Shown: positions 1-11,234 of the stretch, piece after piece
Numbering within the stretch: the first letter of the stretch is position 1
How the letters are laid out: every line of letters starts with the position of its first letter
From: Castanea sativa
Taxonomy: Eukaryota; Streptophyta; Magnoliopsida; Fagales; Fagaceae
Direction: 5' to 3'
DNA: 64,000 nt
NCBI RefSeq assembly: GCF_040712315.1
Contig: NC_134024.1
Span: forward strand, 28,387,158 to 28,451,157
Program-made: the position numbers and the translations under genes
The notes under the pieces: model-generated
The model's input: only the letters and a program-made list of their open reading frames with translations
What the model was told of the DNA's origin: nothing
Databases searched by the model: none

Positions 1-600
1 CTATAAAAAGGAGAAAAGAATGAGGAAGAGGGGTTGGCCATTTTAAAAAGAAACACAGTGAGAAGAGAGAGACTACCACGAGAATAGGAAAAGAGACTTA
101 GAGAAATAGAGGACCTCGCAGAGTCCTAAGTGATTGCATGGGTCTCAAAGCGAAGGATCACCCATAGTAGGAAACTCAAAGTCCACGAAACATATAGATT
201 GTAGTCCAAAAATGTTAACTTCATATTTTTGGCCCGCACACTAGTTAATAATAATTTTGCATTTATAACAAGATAATCGTGTTTAAGTAATATTTAAAAT
301 TTTTAAATCATATTTAAATATATAAATTGTCTCAATTTCATTTTTCGTCTTAGGCCTTCAAATGCATCAAGCCGCCTTGATTATACTCTTGTATGACTTG
401 TCCTACTCTATATAAAGGCACACCCTATGTACGGTTCTAAACTCATGTAAACAAATATAGACATTAAGTTTTTTCATATTCTATTATAGAACTTACAGTC
501 CACGATGGAGGTTTACTGGGGTTTTTAAGGGAATTTAAGGCATTTAAAGCATCAACCTAAGAAAACGCCAACCCTTTACAAATATATATATAGAGTCTTC
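1..600. repeat. AT-rich spacer with an LTR-like fragment
   Basis: No gene is seen. The stretch at about 240-385 is clearly similar to 28160-28310 elsewhere in the window, so it is dispersed repeat DNA. A TATA-like box (TATATAAAG) near 410-418 followed by a short leader resembles the U3/R part of a plant LTR. No paired LTR or target-site duplication was found, so the exact element type is open. Confidence 0.35.
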
Positions 601-622
601 TTTTAACAAGGAGGAACTCAAA

Positions 623-1044
623 GAGCATTGGCATTAGGAATGCCAAATGCCAAATTTTTAGCATTTGACACACCAAACACCAAATTCTATGCTTTATGAG
701 ATGTTTCAAATCTTAAATTTTTTTATGACATGCTACAATGCCATTGCTACAGTGTCATTTTATTAATGGAACCGCACTGTAGCATATTGCAAAAAATAAT
801 AATAATAATAATCTTTTTATTCGCTCCGGTGGGATTGTGTCTCTCTCATCTCATGTTGCAAAATTTTTGGGTTTAAAGAAATTAAATGATTTTTAATTGG
901 ATGTTTATATTATTTTAATGTGTGGAAATGTTAAAATAGAACACATGATGTATGATATATTGTTAAATTATGTGGTCAAATAGATAAAGTAAGATTTTAT
1001 GTGTTAAAATGGCATTTACAATAGCACAGCTGATGCTAGTGCCC
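623..1044. mobile_element. Possible PIF/Harbinger-like MITE
   Basis: The left end (GAGCATTGGCATTAGGA) and the reverse complement of the right end (GGGCACTAGCATCAGC) look like imperfect terminal inverted repeats about 420 bp apart. The interior is AT-rich and non-coding. A 3-bp target duplication is not convincing, so the family call rests on the look of the ends only. Confidence 0.4.
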
Positions 1045-1182
1045 TAATACAAAGTGCTAAAATACAAGACACGTTTTTAACTGAAGCTGTCAATCAATGA
1101 TTATTGCAGCAATAAATGGATATTTGTAGCTATTTCTAAATAATAAAGAATAATGAAGACAGTCACAACAAAGGGAAAACAT

Positions 1183-1267
1183 GGAGAGAGAGAGAGAGAA
1201 AGAGAGAGAGATCTTACCAATTTGAGAGTGAGAGGCGTGAGAATGAGGTTAAGGTGAGAGAGAGAGA
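1183..1267. repeat. GA-rich microsatellite
   Basis: Interrupted (GA)n tract, densest at 1183-1211 and again near 1255-1267. No gene is seen in the 270 bases around it. Confidence 0.8.
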
Positions 1268-1311
1268 GTTATTGGGTATTTGGGTATTTAGGGTGTGAGG
1301 GTCACTTTTTT

Positions 1312-2650
1312 TGACGGTGTCTAGGCCCAAGCTTAAACAAGGACCTCGGGGCCCTCTTGTTGTAGTTTGAATGGACTGGGCTTGGTTTACCGCAACTAAT
1401 GGGCTGTTTACAAACTAAGTGGTGCACAGGGCAAGGTTCACACAATACGTATACACTAGCAAGTGAGAATATATGTATTGAATGACAAGAAAACAACAAA
1501 GGAAGACAATGTAATAAAGAAACACGCAAAATAATTGTTAGGGATCCTCAAATCAATAAGAAATACTCCATTAGTTTTCTTAATTATGATTACAATGTGC
1601 TCACTAAGACGTGATACAAGGTCCAAATAAGCTCAAAAATTATAGACTTAGATGGCTATCTAAGCCTCTAAGACTTGCAAAGTTTGAATCCTTTTAAATC
1701 CAAGTATGTACTATAGTGGCTGTTTCTAGGATACCGGGAGATATTTCCCTATTTTCTTTGAGTTTTGACAGAGTTTTCTCAATGATTCTATTATGATTTC
1801 ACTATTGCTCAATAATGCCCTCCACTGTTGCTGCTTCCTCCTTTTATAGCGTCACCTTAGGGCTCTAGGGTAACACTGGTTCCCTCTCTTTGCTTTCCTG
1901 GGTAACAAAGCCCGCAGCGTGCCAGTAGCTTTGGTAGCCGACCCATTCCTTGTTTCTCATAGTTCTCTTCTTTTGGTGTTTTTTCTCCAAAAGCCCCTTA
2001 CTGACCTTCCATTCTAAGGTGTCTTCGGGGGAGTTGACCTTCAATTTCTCTTCCTCCAAGGCTTCTCTATCTTCCTTTTTTCCAGACTTAGCCTTTTGGC
2101 CGCCTCTCCTTTTATCATTTTTTCCTAGTGAGCCGGATCCTTCCCTACCAAGTCGAAGGTTTTCCTAGCTACTTCCCCTTATGGTTCTTCTTTCTGGGTT
2201 CCCCGAGGTACCGACATTTTGCTCATGAGTTGTTGCTCTCCAAGCCCTCTGATTCTGCGCTGCATCACTGAGTGCTTGAGAAGGACATATTTGTCATACG
2301 TTTCTTGTGCCTTTTGGTTCCCCTTTTGACTATCTCAATCCCTCTTAAGCTGTGTTGCACATCCCAAGGATCCCGGGCCCTTGGCAATCTCCAAGATCCC
2401 GACCCAGTTCTTTCTATTGGACTTTCTTTGGTCCTCTGATTCTTGGCAGGCTAGGCCCTTTTCTTTCTTCCCTTTGTTTCATGGATTCTAAAACTTGCCC
2501 CTTCATGGATCTCGGGCCTCAAATTTATTAGGCCTACCATCCTTTTCTTTTTTGTGAGCCCAACCCCTTTTTTTCAATTTTACTTTTCATGGGTTGGCCC
2601 AATGTGCTATTTTTTTTGGGCCTTGTGTCATGATTTTTTAGACCTCAACA
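1312..2650 (-). mobile_element. Possible solo LTR or LTR remnant
   Basis: On the minus strand this block starts TGTTGAGG and ends CCGTCA, giving the TG..CA ends expected of an LTR. It is long (about 1.3 kb), pyrimidine-rich on the plus strand at 1950-2640, and has no coherent long coding frame. No 5-bp target duplication was found (TTTTT on one side, TAGGG on the other), so both boundaries are tentative. Confidence 0.3.
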
Positions 2651-3112
2651 TAGGGTTTACGCAAAAAAATATTAAAGGAAAAATAAAGAAAAACAATTTT
2701 GTACTCTAGCTCCCAAATTAGCAACATGCACTCTTATTTTTTACATATTGGGTAATGAGAAATTATTTCCTCACCAATGAAACCCTAATCTTACATATTG
2801 GGTGACGAGATTATAATTTCATCACATCTAGTAAGTATTGGTGACGCGAACCTTTCACCACCTTAGATCTCGCTTTTGGAGACAAAATATTTCATCACCA
2901 TAGACACCAGTGCATCTCGAGCCTTAAAAATTTCGATAGCGCCATATTTTTCATGACCTATAGTGACGAAAAAAATATTTTGCCACCAATTTGAATATCT
3001 TTAATGACAAAATATTGATTTCGTCACCAAATTTAAATATTTTATCAAATTTGATGATGATTTTTTTTTTCCTCGCTAGATTTCATCACCATGGTCCATG
3101 TTTGTTGTAGTG
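2651..3112 (-). mobile_element. CACTA (En/Spm-like) terminal fragment
   Basis: Read on the minus strand from 3112 the block begins CACTACAACAAA, the typical plant CACTA-element terminus. It is followed by repeated GTGACGAAA/TTTCGTCACC-type sub-terminal motifs in both orientations (about 2760-3080). Only one terminus is visible and there is no transposase, so it is a truncated end or a non-autonomous copy. Confidence 0.5.
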
Positions 3113-3734
3113 TTACAAAATGATCTTTAATATTGCAGTTGATGAGCACATTTTACACTAATAAAGTTGTCATAGCTTCCACCCAAATTAGTAGCCCTCT
3201 AACATCTTCATGAACTCATGCTTATATACTAAGTTACCCTTCTTGTTTCTGTAAATCATAGCTAGTATCACTAAGTTACTTAGTCTCTTTGCATCAAAAT
3301 TTAGTTTAAAACAACCAACAAGTGGAGGGAATCCTTACCAAAACTGATTCATATTCATCTTGATTTCTTTCCAAGCCAATCGACATTCCATGTAAGTTCT
3401 ATTAACATTTCTGATAATTTAAATGGGTTGATAATTTTATCTTCACACAAATGCTTCTTTCTTTGTTCTTTGTTCTTTGTTTGATCTCTAGGGCTGCACA
3501 TAAAGTGAAATCTCAAGTTTCTATCCTATGCAATCCCAGTAATTAACTAGTTAGGATCGATTGTTGGTTTCACCCAATGCATTCTATATTAATGTTTTCT
3601 GAATTTCTGCATTTGAAGAGGTCAAGATGACATTAACCACACTTGCTTAGTTATGGGACACTAGAGAAATATGCAATGATTGCAGGATGATTTGCAAAGA
3701 GCAAACATTCTAAAATTAAAAGGCATATGCTTTA
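3113..3734. other. Spacer, nothing recognised
   Basis: AT-rich sequence with frequent stops in all frames. No repeat ends, RNA gene or coding signal was seen. Confidence 0.5.
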
Positions 3735-3840
3735 AATTGGAAATCTTTGCCTGAGCATTTTCTCAACTAAACAAAACATTTTCGGTTAGGATGTAATCAT
3801 TTCTGAATTGGAAATCTTTGCCTGAGCATTTTCTCAACTA
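3735..3840. repeat. Direct repeat, about 35 bp, period 71
   Basis: The block starting AATTGGAAATCTTTGCCTGA at 3735 is repeated at 3806 almost without change for about 35 bp. It abuts the exon-like fragment at 3841-4015, as if a local duplication included an exon edge. Confidence 0.75.
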
Positions 3841-4015
3841 GCAATATGCCCTAAATCAGTTTCCATATCAGCAACTTCATCCTTGCATGAATGTTCAGTT
3901 TCCATAATGCAATGCATTGCTTCTTCTCCAATAATAACTTCAGCCTCGCATGAAGTTTCAAATTCCATAATGCAATTCATTACTTCTTCCCAAAGGGCAT
4001 ATGCTGGAAAAAAAA
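3841..4015 (-). pseudogene. Exon-like fragment with internal peptide repeat
   Basis: On the minus strand a pyrimidine tract ending in CAG (about 4005-4017) precedes an open stretch. It encodes two similar units of about 22 residues, of the form EE-x-M-x-CIME-x-E-x-SC-x-x-EV. It then runs into a sequence resembling an exon end. The codon pattern and repeated peptide suggest a remnant exon, but no family was recognised and no neighbouring exons were found. It could be a captured gene fragment or chance. Confidence 0.3.
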
Positions 4016-4389
4016 AAACAGGCATATAGTAAAGCTTCAGTCCATTACTCATGTGCACTGTATGGGATTCACCATTTGTGTTTGGTTTCTAGCGAACCAC
4101 CTATTGCTTCTGGCCTATGATTTTTGCTCAACCCCAAGATGGATTTGTTACTCTTTATAGTGTTCCCCTATCGATTTTTTTTCCTTTGTAAATACTTTCT
4201 AGTATAACTACCTGCAATGTCATCAGTAAATGAGCAATACAGGTTTTTTCTTTTTTTAACAAAAAGTGCAGAGCAGGTACTTGAACCTAAATTCTCTTTT
4301 AAACTGTCCATTCCTTTTCTTATTTGCACAGATATCCTGCCCAAAAAAAAAAAAAAGTTTACGAACACAATAAAATCTGAACATTTTCG

Positions 4390-5031
4390 CATTGTTATTA
4401 ATACCGTTTCGGACCCCGTTTCGGTTTGTCTAGTGGAATGGAATATTTCGGTACCGGCCGATTTCGGCGTACCGTTTTAAGGTGTTTCGGGTTCCTAAAA
4501 ATTAAATTATATATATTCTTATAAAACATAAAATTGTCAATTCTAATAAATAAATAACTAAATTTCAAATAATACAAATCATTTAGTCTTAACTCTTAAG
4601 TCTTAAACATCAATATAACATCTATTTAACATCACAGAATAAAAAGATTTAGAAGACAATAACTAAATATCAAATAATACAAAACATTTAGTCTTAACTC
4701 TTATGTCTTAAACTTCAATACAACATCAAATAATAAGAAGATTTATAACAAGTCATTACTCATTACATAAGCCCATAATAATTAATAACTAATAAGCCAA
4801 CAAAATTTATAACATAATATTAGCCATCAAATAATAAATTTTTTTTTTTTTTCCATAGGCCAAATCAAGTACCGGCCGGAATTCACATCTCGGCCGGAAT
4901 TGGCCGGAATTGGCCGGAATGGCCCGAAATTTGGCCCGAGGTGGAACGTTAAGTATCTCGGTACCGGTTTGCATACCGGAACGAAAAATTCCGGCCGTTC
5001 CGGCCGGAACGGAACGGAATCAATAACAATG
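4390..5031. mobile_element. hAT-type MITE with perfect 8-bp TSD
   Basis: The element starts CATTGTTATT and ends with its exact reverse complement AATAACAATG. It is flanked by identical 8-bp copies of CATTTTCG (4382-4389 and 5032-5039), the TSD length typical of hAT elements. The ends are rich in CCGGCCGGAA-type repeats (tandem GGCCGGAATT units near 4892-4920), which contrast sharply with the AT-rich middle. No transposase is encoded, so it is non-autonomous. The short open frames over the GC-rich right end are compositional artefacts. Confidence 0.85.
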
Positions 5032-5208
5032 CATTTTCGTAACATCTTTCCTTTAAGTTGTGTTGAATTTTGGTGTATCATTTAAATAAAAAAAAAAACT
5101 GAAATTGAGTTAACAGCTCAGCACATTATGAAAATGTTATGATATTTTAAGGCCGGGTTGAAGAAGTCAAGAAGATAAAAAGACTTGGAAATCAACCTTA
5201 TCCCAAGC

Positions 5209-5217
5209 TATAAATAG
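5209..5217 (+). promoter_or_regulatory. TATA box of the DPP6-N-like gene
   Basis: TATAAATAG lies 450 bp upstream of the ATG at 5659. It is the best TATA match in the upstream region. It would give a 5' UTR of roughly 400 nt that includes CT/CA-rich leader sequence at 5590-5655. Inferred from motif and position only. Confidence 0.5.
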
Positions 5218-5658
5218 TGTGTACTTTCTCTTGTCAATTACATTACAACGCTATTCTTTAGCCAAAGAAAAAAACGGCAAAAACACTGTTGGATGGCTAA
5301 TTATGTACGGGGAATAAATGTAGAAAGACAGGCCAAAAATTCCAAAACAAGCAGAAAAGGTCTATACATATATTAACAGACACAACAACAAAGGAATTGA
5401 TTACCCCAAATCCAACAACGCAATCTTGATAAAAATTGACCGCATTGGATCAAGCCGATCTCCAGTCTCACCCAAAAAAAAAATCCTCAAATTTTCGTGG
5501 CTAGCAGTAACACCACGTGTCATATCCTCAACCAAGTGGGACCCAATCCTTTCACACCACGTCATCTCTTACACCACCAAAAACCCACCTCAAAGATATC
5601 ATCAACCTCATCTTCACACTCCACAACTTCACACACACACACTCCACAGTCAGTCAGA

Positions 5659-7812
5659 ATGAAACCCATAATCCCTCTGTCTCTGTCCCTCTTGCTCAAT
5701 TTTTTAGTGTTGTGTGCAGCGGCGGACCATGAATCTTCAAGCAGCACCACCACCATACTCTTCGCTACGCTGGGCGGAAGATCAGCCAACGCCTTTGATG
5801 TCTTCGCGCTCCCAACATGGGACCCACCTTCAATCGCCACCGAAATCAGAATCACCGATGGTCGGTCTCTCAATTTCAACGGCCACTTCCCTTCCTCCTC
5901 TCTCTTCTCTCTCTTAACCAACCAATCCCTCATCCTGACCCGACCCGAACCGATTCCAACCGAACTCATCTACGTCACGGAGCGAAACGGCACGTGGAAC
6001 ATCTACTACGACGCCGTTTTTCGCAACACTCCGCGAAGCACCAGATCCCGGTCGGCACTTGAAGAGGTAGAAGAAGAAGAAGAAGAAGAAGACAACCTCG
6101 TACGCTTTCAACTCCCTTTGTTGAGTTCGATGCAAAGCAACAATCAGATTTCGATGAAAGATAAGCCCAGTTTGAGTGGGAACTATTTGGTCTACGTGTC
6201 CACTCACGAGGACACGGGTGAGCCGAGGACGAGTTGGGCCGCGGTGTACTCGACCGATTTGAGAACCGGGTTGACTCGGAGATTGACGCCTCTTGGAATC
6301 GCCGATTTTAGTCCTGCGGTGTCTCCGTCTGGGGTTTGGACCGCCGTGGCTTCTTATGGAGAGAAAGGTTGGAACGGTGATGTGGAGGAACTCAGTACGG
6401 ATATCTATGTTTTCTTGACTCGGGATGGGACTCAGCGAGTCAAGGTTGTTGAACACGGCGGGTGGCCGTGCTGGGTTGACGAGTTGACTCTGTATTTTCA
6501 CAGGAGAGGTAGTGATAATTGGTGGAGTATTTACAGGGCGATTTTGCCCAGTGAGGGACCGGTTTCTACTGAGTCGGTTGTGGTTGAGCGAGTCACCTCA
6601 CCGGGTCTCCACGCGTTCACACCAGCCGCGTCACCAGGGAACAAGAACTTCATCGCTGTGGCTACGAGAAGACCCACCTCGAAATTCCGCCACATAGAGC
6701 TTTTGGACCTGGTTAAGAACGAGTTCAAGGAGCTAACTCGGCTCGTGTCACCCCAGACCCACCACTTCAACCCGTTCTTCTCATCCGATTCGAACCGAGT
6801 CGGGTACCACAGGTGTAGAGGCGAATCGAATGGAAGAAAAAACACACAGCTGTTGCTTGAGAATCTCCAAAGCCCAGTGGATGACGTGTCACTCTTTAGA
6901 GTGGACGGTTCCTTCCCTTCTTTCTCACCCGCAGGTGACCGTATCGCTTACGTGGAATTTCCGGGCGTATATGTCGTGAACCGGGACGGTTCGAACCGGC
7001 GTCAAGTTTATCCCGATTCAGCATTCTCGACCGTGTGGGACCAGGTGCGCAAAGGGGTTATATACACCAGCACAGGCCCTACATTTGCTGAGCCCACCAC
7101 TGAGGTTGATGTAATTTCCATTAATGTTGATGATGATGATCTTAACGGCCAACCAGAGTTCAAAAAGTTAACTACCAATGGGGAAAACAATGCCTTTCCT
7201 TTCCCTTCACCCGATGGTAAATGGGTCGTGTTTCGTTCGGGTCGATCGGGTTACAAGAACCTTTATATTATGGACGCTGTTGATGGGGAGAGGGGTGGGC
7301 TCCATAGGTTAACCGAGGGTCCATGGAGTGACACGATGTGTAGTTGGTCACCGGATGGTGATTGGATTGCTTTCGCATCGGATCGGGAAAACCCGGGAAG
7401 CGGGAGTTTCGAGCTATATTTGATCCACCCGAATAGGACCGGGTTGAGGAAATTGTTTCAAAGCGGGTCGGGTGGGCGGGCGAACCACCCGACTTTTAGT
7501 CCGGATGGGAAAAGTATACTGTTTACTTCAGACTATGCTGGCGTATCAGCTGAGCCAATCTCAAACCCACATCACTACCAGCCGTACGGTGAGATCTTCA
7601 CAATGAAATTGGACGGCTCTGATTTGAAGAGATTGACACATAATTCGTTCGAGGATGGGACTCCTACGTGGGGTCATAGGTATATTAAGCCACTTGATGT
7701 GGAATGGTTAAAGGGTGGGCCACAGTGCTCGTTTGAGGATTGTCACTGGCTCAATCAGACGCCTAATCAAAATCGTGATGATGTCTCAACCAAGCCTCAA
7801 TGTCGTGCATAA
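5659..7812 (+). CDS. Secreted DPP6-N/TolB-like beta-propeller protein
   Basis: Intronless gene of 717 residues ending in TAA. The frame stays open upstream to 5497, but that first codon is GTG. The ATG at 5659 is chosen because it directly starts a signal peptide (residues 1-22: MKPII, then a Leu-rich core, then AAA). An acidic run of mostly Glu (about residues 135-146, coded by GAA/GAAG repeats) separates the N-terminal part from the propeller. PD40/WD40-like repeats of the TolB type follow, with F-SPDG-W-type motifs near residues 513, 562 and 612, and blade-like units near 315, 370 and 420. A conserved HRY..PL..EWL end follows. Length and order match plant proteins annotated as DPP6 N-terminal domain-like (Arabidopsis At1g21670/At1g21680 type, from memory). 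The dipeptidyl-peptidase catalytic domain is absent, so a binding or scaffold role in the secretory pathway or cell wall is inferred; the biochemical function is unknown. GC is much higher than in the flanks. Confidence 0.9.
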   Translation: MKPIIPLSLSLLLNFLVLCAAADHESSSSTTTILFATLGGRSANAFDVFALPTWDPPSIATEIRITDGRSLNFNGHFPSSSLFSLLTNQSLILTRPEPIPTELIYVTERNGTWNIYYDAVFRNTPRSTRSRSALEEVEEEEEEEDNLVRFQLPLLSSMQSNNQISMKDKPSLSGNYLVYVSTHEDTGEPRTSWAAVYSTDLRTGLTRRLTPLGIADFSPAVSPSGVWTAVASYGEKGWNGDVEELSTDIYVFLTRDGTQRVKVVEHGGWPCWVDELTLYFHRRGSDNWWSIYRAILPSEGPVSTESVVVERVTSPGLHAFTPAASPGNKNFIAVATRRPTSKFRHIELLDLVKNEFKELTRLVSPQTHHFNPFFSSDSNRVGYHRCRGESNGRKNTQLLLENLQSPVDDVSLFRVDGSFPSFSPAGDRIAYVEFPGVYVVNRDGSNRRQVYPDSAFSTVWDQVRKGVIYTSTGPTFAEPTTEVDVISINVDDDDLNGQPEFKKLTTNGENNAFPFPSPDGKWVVFRSGRSGYKNLYIMDAVDGERGGLHRLTEGPWSDTMCSWSPDGDWIAFASDRENPGSGSFELYLIHPNRTGLRKLFQSGSGGRANHPTFSPDGKSILFTSDYAGVSAEPISNPHHYQPYGEIFTMKLDGSDLKRLTHNSFEDGTPTWGHRYIKPLDVEWLKGGPQCSFEDCHWLNQTPNQNRDDVSTKPQCRA

Positions 7813-7832
7813 ATGTTTTTGTGGTTTATGTT

Positions 7833-7838
7833 AATAAA
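7833..7838 (+). terminator. Poly(A) signal of the DPP6-N-like gene
   Basis: AATAAA begins 20 nt after the stop codon, in a T-rich context suited to plant 3' end formation. Other near-matches follow within 150 nt. Confidence 0.5.
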
Positions 7839-8734
7839 TATATTTTATAAGCTAGAGTACTATGTATTGTGTTTGTGTGACTATAGTAGTACTAGTAATT
7901 AGTGATTAAATTCACCAATGGCAGTAGGTGTGCTGATGTGCTCCTTTGGTGCTTTTTGTACAAAATATTAATGATGATATGAAAATAATGACCACGAAAA
8001 CAAGGAGGCATTAAAGGCATTAAGCTAATTTTGTATTGCTTTCTCAAAAAAAGAAAGCTAATTTTGTATTGTGCTTTTGTAATTTATAACTTTAATTGAA
8101 GGAGCCACAGTGAAAAATGAAGTTCAACTCTTCCAAAGGAAAACAAACTGGGGTCCAATATTTGCTATATAAATTGTCCTTGCTTGGACCCATGTTGATT
8201 AAGATATAAAAGACATCAATTTTTGTCATGCATGTGTTATGTAAAGCAAGATTTGAGATCTGAACAGTCATAGTTTTTAATTAATAATATACAATCAACA
8301 ACACTTGGAATTTTGGAAAAAAAGATTCTAGCTCTTAACCACTCCCGTGGGATTGATCCTACAAATGTCATTTAGTAATGGATTAGAAACTATAATCTAT
8401 AGGAATGAGGAACTTGAAGGGGCAAGGGGCAGAGGAATCCAGAGCTCACTCGAAATTCTTCTCTTCAATTTTCTATATTTTCATTTGTTGTTTTATGAAT
8501 GCAGCATCAGCATGAATAACATATTTCAAAATGTCTGTTGGCTGCATTGCAAGCACACGATTAAAAAAAAAAAAAAAGCTCAGGTTGCAACATCTATCTG
8601 TGCATCATGAAATCTCGTTGTTGTTTTGTCAAAAACAAAATAAAATAGTGTCGTTGAAGTAACCCCGTGGGCCGTGGGTGTCTTTTGAAGTTACAAATGA
8701 CAAATCCTCCATAAAATAAAAACATAAGTAAAAT
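7839..8734. other. Intergenic spacer
   Basis: AT-rich sequence between the DPP6-N-like gene and the tRNA gene. There is a poly(A) run at 8562-8577. No coding, repeat-end or RNA signal was recognised. Confidence 0.5.
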
Positions 8735-8806
8735 GTTGCTGCCCAGGATCGAACTGGGGACCTTTAGTGTGTAAGACTAACGTGATAACCACTACACCAC
8801 AGCAAC
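8735..8806 (-). tRNA. tRNA-Val (anticodon UAC)
   Basis: The reverse complement folds into a 72-nt cloverleaf. It has a perfect 7-bp acceptor stem (GTTGCTG/CAGCAAC), a 5-bp anticodon stem (TTAGT/ACTAA) around the loop CTTACAC (anticodon TAC), and a perfect T stem (CCCAG/CTGGG) around TTCGATC. The pol III A box (GTGTAGTGGTTA) and B box (GTTCGATCC) are present. T-runs just downstream on the minus strand (TTTT within 10 nt, TTTTT by 25 nt) would terminate pol III. There is no intron and CCA is not encoded, as expected for a plant nuclear gene. It decodes GUA. Confidence 0.93.
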
Positions 8807-9204
8807 TGTCTTTACTCCACAGTGGCGGTAAGAATATCTTTGATAAATTCACCATTTCTTCTTTTTCTTTGAAACCAATTAATTTCCTCCTTTATGTAAC
8901 GAATTTAGGTGGTAAATACCCCAAATTCATTACCTTTTCAGTTAAATCCAATGGAATCACAACAATTACAAATGCAATCCAAGAAAAAAAAATGATATCC
9001 TTAACTTTTTTTTTCTTTCTTATGATGTATGACTAATAATTTCTTCAAAAACCTGGATTTAACTAAAAAAAGTAATAAATTAGGGGAATTTGCTCATTTA
9101 TCAAACATGGAGGAGGCAACTGGTTATTTTCAAAGATAAGGGAGGAATTGTGAACTATCTCAAACATAAAGATAAAGAGGAGAAAGTTTTTTTTCTCCAA
9201 GAAC

Positions 9205-9239
<35 letters not shown>

Positions 9240-9533
9240 TAATGAAAGAATATATGGTACTCTAAACCATGAAACAACTAATTAAACTAAAATATTAAAT
9301 AATAAAAAAGCGATAACATTAGGTAGGAGGAAGGAAAATAAGATCAGTTACTAACAATTTCTGTGGATTATGTTCTGTTTCAGTTGGAAAATATTGTTCC
9401 AATAGTAAACAGGAACAAGAAACCCCCTCAGGCTTCCGATTGATTATTCCAATTCATTATAGTCAAATTTTGACTTGCTCCTCTTTTTGAAAAAATAAAA
9501 AATATATATGTTAGAGTCAAATATAATTTTAAA
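8807..9533. other. Spacer with (AT)n at 9207-9237
   Basis: AT-rich spacer. The only distinct structure is a simple (AT)n run of about 31 bp. No gene is supported. Confidence 0.6.
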
Positions 9534-9869
9534 GACAAAGTTTAGCTACAAAACTAGTTACAGCTTGAAACTATAACCTTATTCAATAAAATAAACATTA
9601 CTACATGTTTTGAAAATCTAACTGTTGAATTGCATGTTCTTTACGCTTTTAATACACATGTCAAATTTTATATCAATCAGATATTATTTACTATATGATC
9701 TAGAAATTTATATTTTACGCATAATTTTAAGTTACAAAAATTTTCAATTTAAATAATTTTGATAACATAACTATTGATCTTTAAAAAGAAGATGTAATCC
9801 AATAGTAGATTTGTCAAAATTCACTTCTAATAAAAAGATATTGAGTAAGGTTGTAGCTAAACATTGCCC
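9534..9869. mobile_element. MITE, TTTAGCTACAAAA family
   Basis: Imperfect terminal inverted repeats (left ACAAAGTTTAGCTACAAAAC, right the complement of the same motif near 9850-9869) bound an AT-rich interior. The same family recurs at 20672-21073 (inverted), partly at 21170-21467, and as an inverted pair at 24592-25925. Recurrence is the main evidence. The superfamily is unclear. Confidence 0.6.
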
Positions 9870-10644
9870 TAATCTTAAATAGGACATGTGATGCAATAGG
9901 AGATGTACAAAAAAAAAGTGTAAATAACATGGAAATCCAAGTAAAATAAATAAAAACTATGAATAATGCCCTCAGATGCTAACAAGCGGTGTTAATCTTT
10001 GTATAATTTGAAGTGGTTAAGGAAAGGGTGGGACATTTGCCTCACAGTGCAGTTAAGGACAGTTACCTTGAGGCAGTTACAGGAACAAACATTAGTGATA
10101 GTGACACACAAAAGCATAACTGATGGTAATCACAAAAGCCTTAAGTATTTATTGAGCCTCATTTCGCAGAAGAATGCGCCCAAAACACAGCAAAGAACTT
10201 ACTAAAGATCATTTGTAATTAGTTTCTTAGGAAATCTTCTAGTGCTATGTAGCAACAAATAGTTTATGCGTGTTAGTGCCCACTTTGGACTTTGTAATTA
10301 TCTTTAATCAAGTTTGATTCGAGTATTTAATTGTTAGCGGTGTTTGATCTGAGCTACGCTTGCTTTCAATTAGTTTAGTGTCAGTGAGTTGTCTTAGGTT
10401 TTGATCCGTTTACTTCAAACCAATCCACTTCAAGTTGGTTTACTTCGAATCAATGACACTAGAAATGACTTGGCCTCAAAATTCAATGATTAATTTATTA
10501 AGAATTGTAGTCATTTTAGTATTCATCTCGAATTGTGACAAAAAGTCCTCTTAAGTAAAGCGTTTATAAACCTTTAACCTTGATCCACAAAGTCAGATCT
10601 CACATCGAATCGAACTTTCATTTCGAGTTACCTATAAATCATTA
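9870..10644. other. Spacer, nothing recognised
   Basis: No repeat ends or coding signal. The longest open stretch (9999-10205) has no recognisable protein features. Confidence 0.5.
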
Positions 10645-10649
10645 ATAAG

Positions 10650-11234
10650 TTATAATACCAAAAATCGTCAGCAAATCATACAGTCCTCACGTGCCCTCGG
10701 CAAGACCTGCACAACACAAAGAGAAGAAAAAAACCCTACGAAGAGTACCGGTGTGGTACCGGCCAAATACCTTTCGAAGGTCAAGTTAGAAAATTTTCAC
10801 AACTCTAGAGTGTTAAAACTGGGGTGAATTATGCGTATCTTAGTCTTTGAAGGTTTTGAGTTTTTATAGTAGTGTAGAATCGACATTAGTTTCTTAGCAA
10901 AGAGGAATATTTTCTTGTAGAGAAGATCCTCATAAATGCACGTATTTTATGAGATCTTTTCCATATAAAGATTCTGTTGACTAGGGTTAATCGTGGAGTA
11001 TAAGTCATTTCCATTTGAAGTTCCTTGATGACCAATTAAACCATGTGGACGTCACGTGGCTTTGCCACCGTCCACTTTGTATCTGTCTACTTCCTTGTCC
11101 GTCCAACACGGGTAATTCATCGACATACTACACTCGTTGACGTATTGTCTCCTTCCTTTGTTCGTCAACCCAGTGTAATCATCCATGGTAGTTTCTGTAA
11201 AATCTAACCATCTATCTTAATTTTATCCTCTTCA
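10650..11234 (-). repeat. 3' LTR of the minus-strand Gypsy element
   Basis: Aligns along its length with 18097-18678. Its inner border at 11234 abuts a purine-rich tract when read on the minus strand (AGAGTGAGAGGCAG), the expected polypurine tract. The outer end is mutated (TTATAATACC for TGATGATGCC). Confidence 0.8.

Noticed and set aside
4827..5085. Paired open frames on both strands rich in Gly/Arg/Pro
   Set aside because: They lie in the GGCCGGAATT repeats at the end of the hAT MITE and reflect composition only.
5914..6501. 195-codon open frame on the minus strand inside the DPP6-N-like gene
   Set aside because: It is antisense to a strongly coding, GC-rich gene and is Arg/Pro/His-rich with no domain. 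It is a shadow of codon bias.
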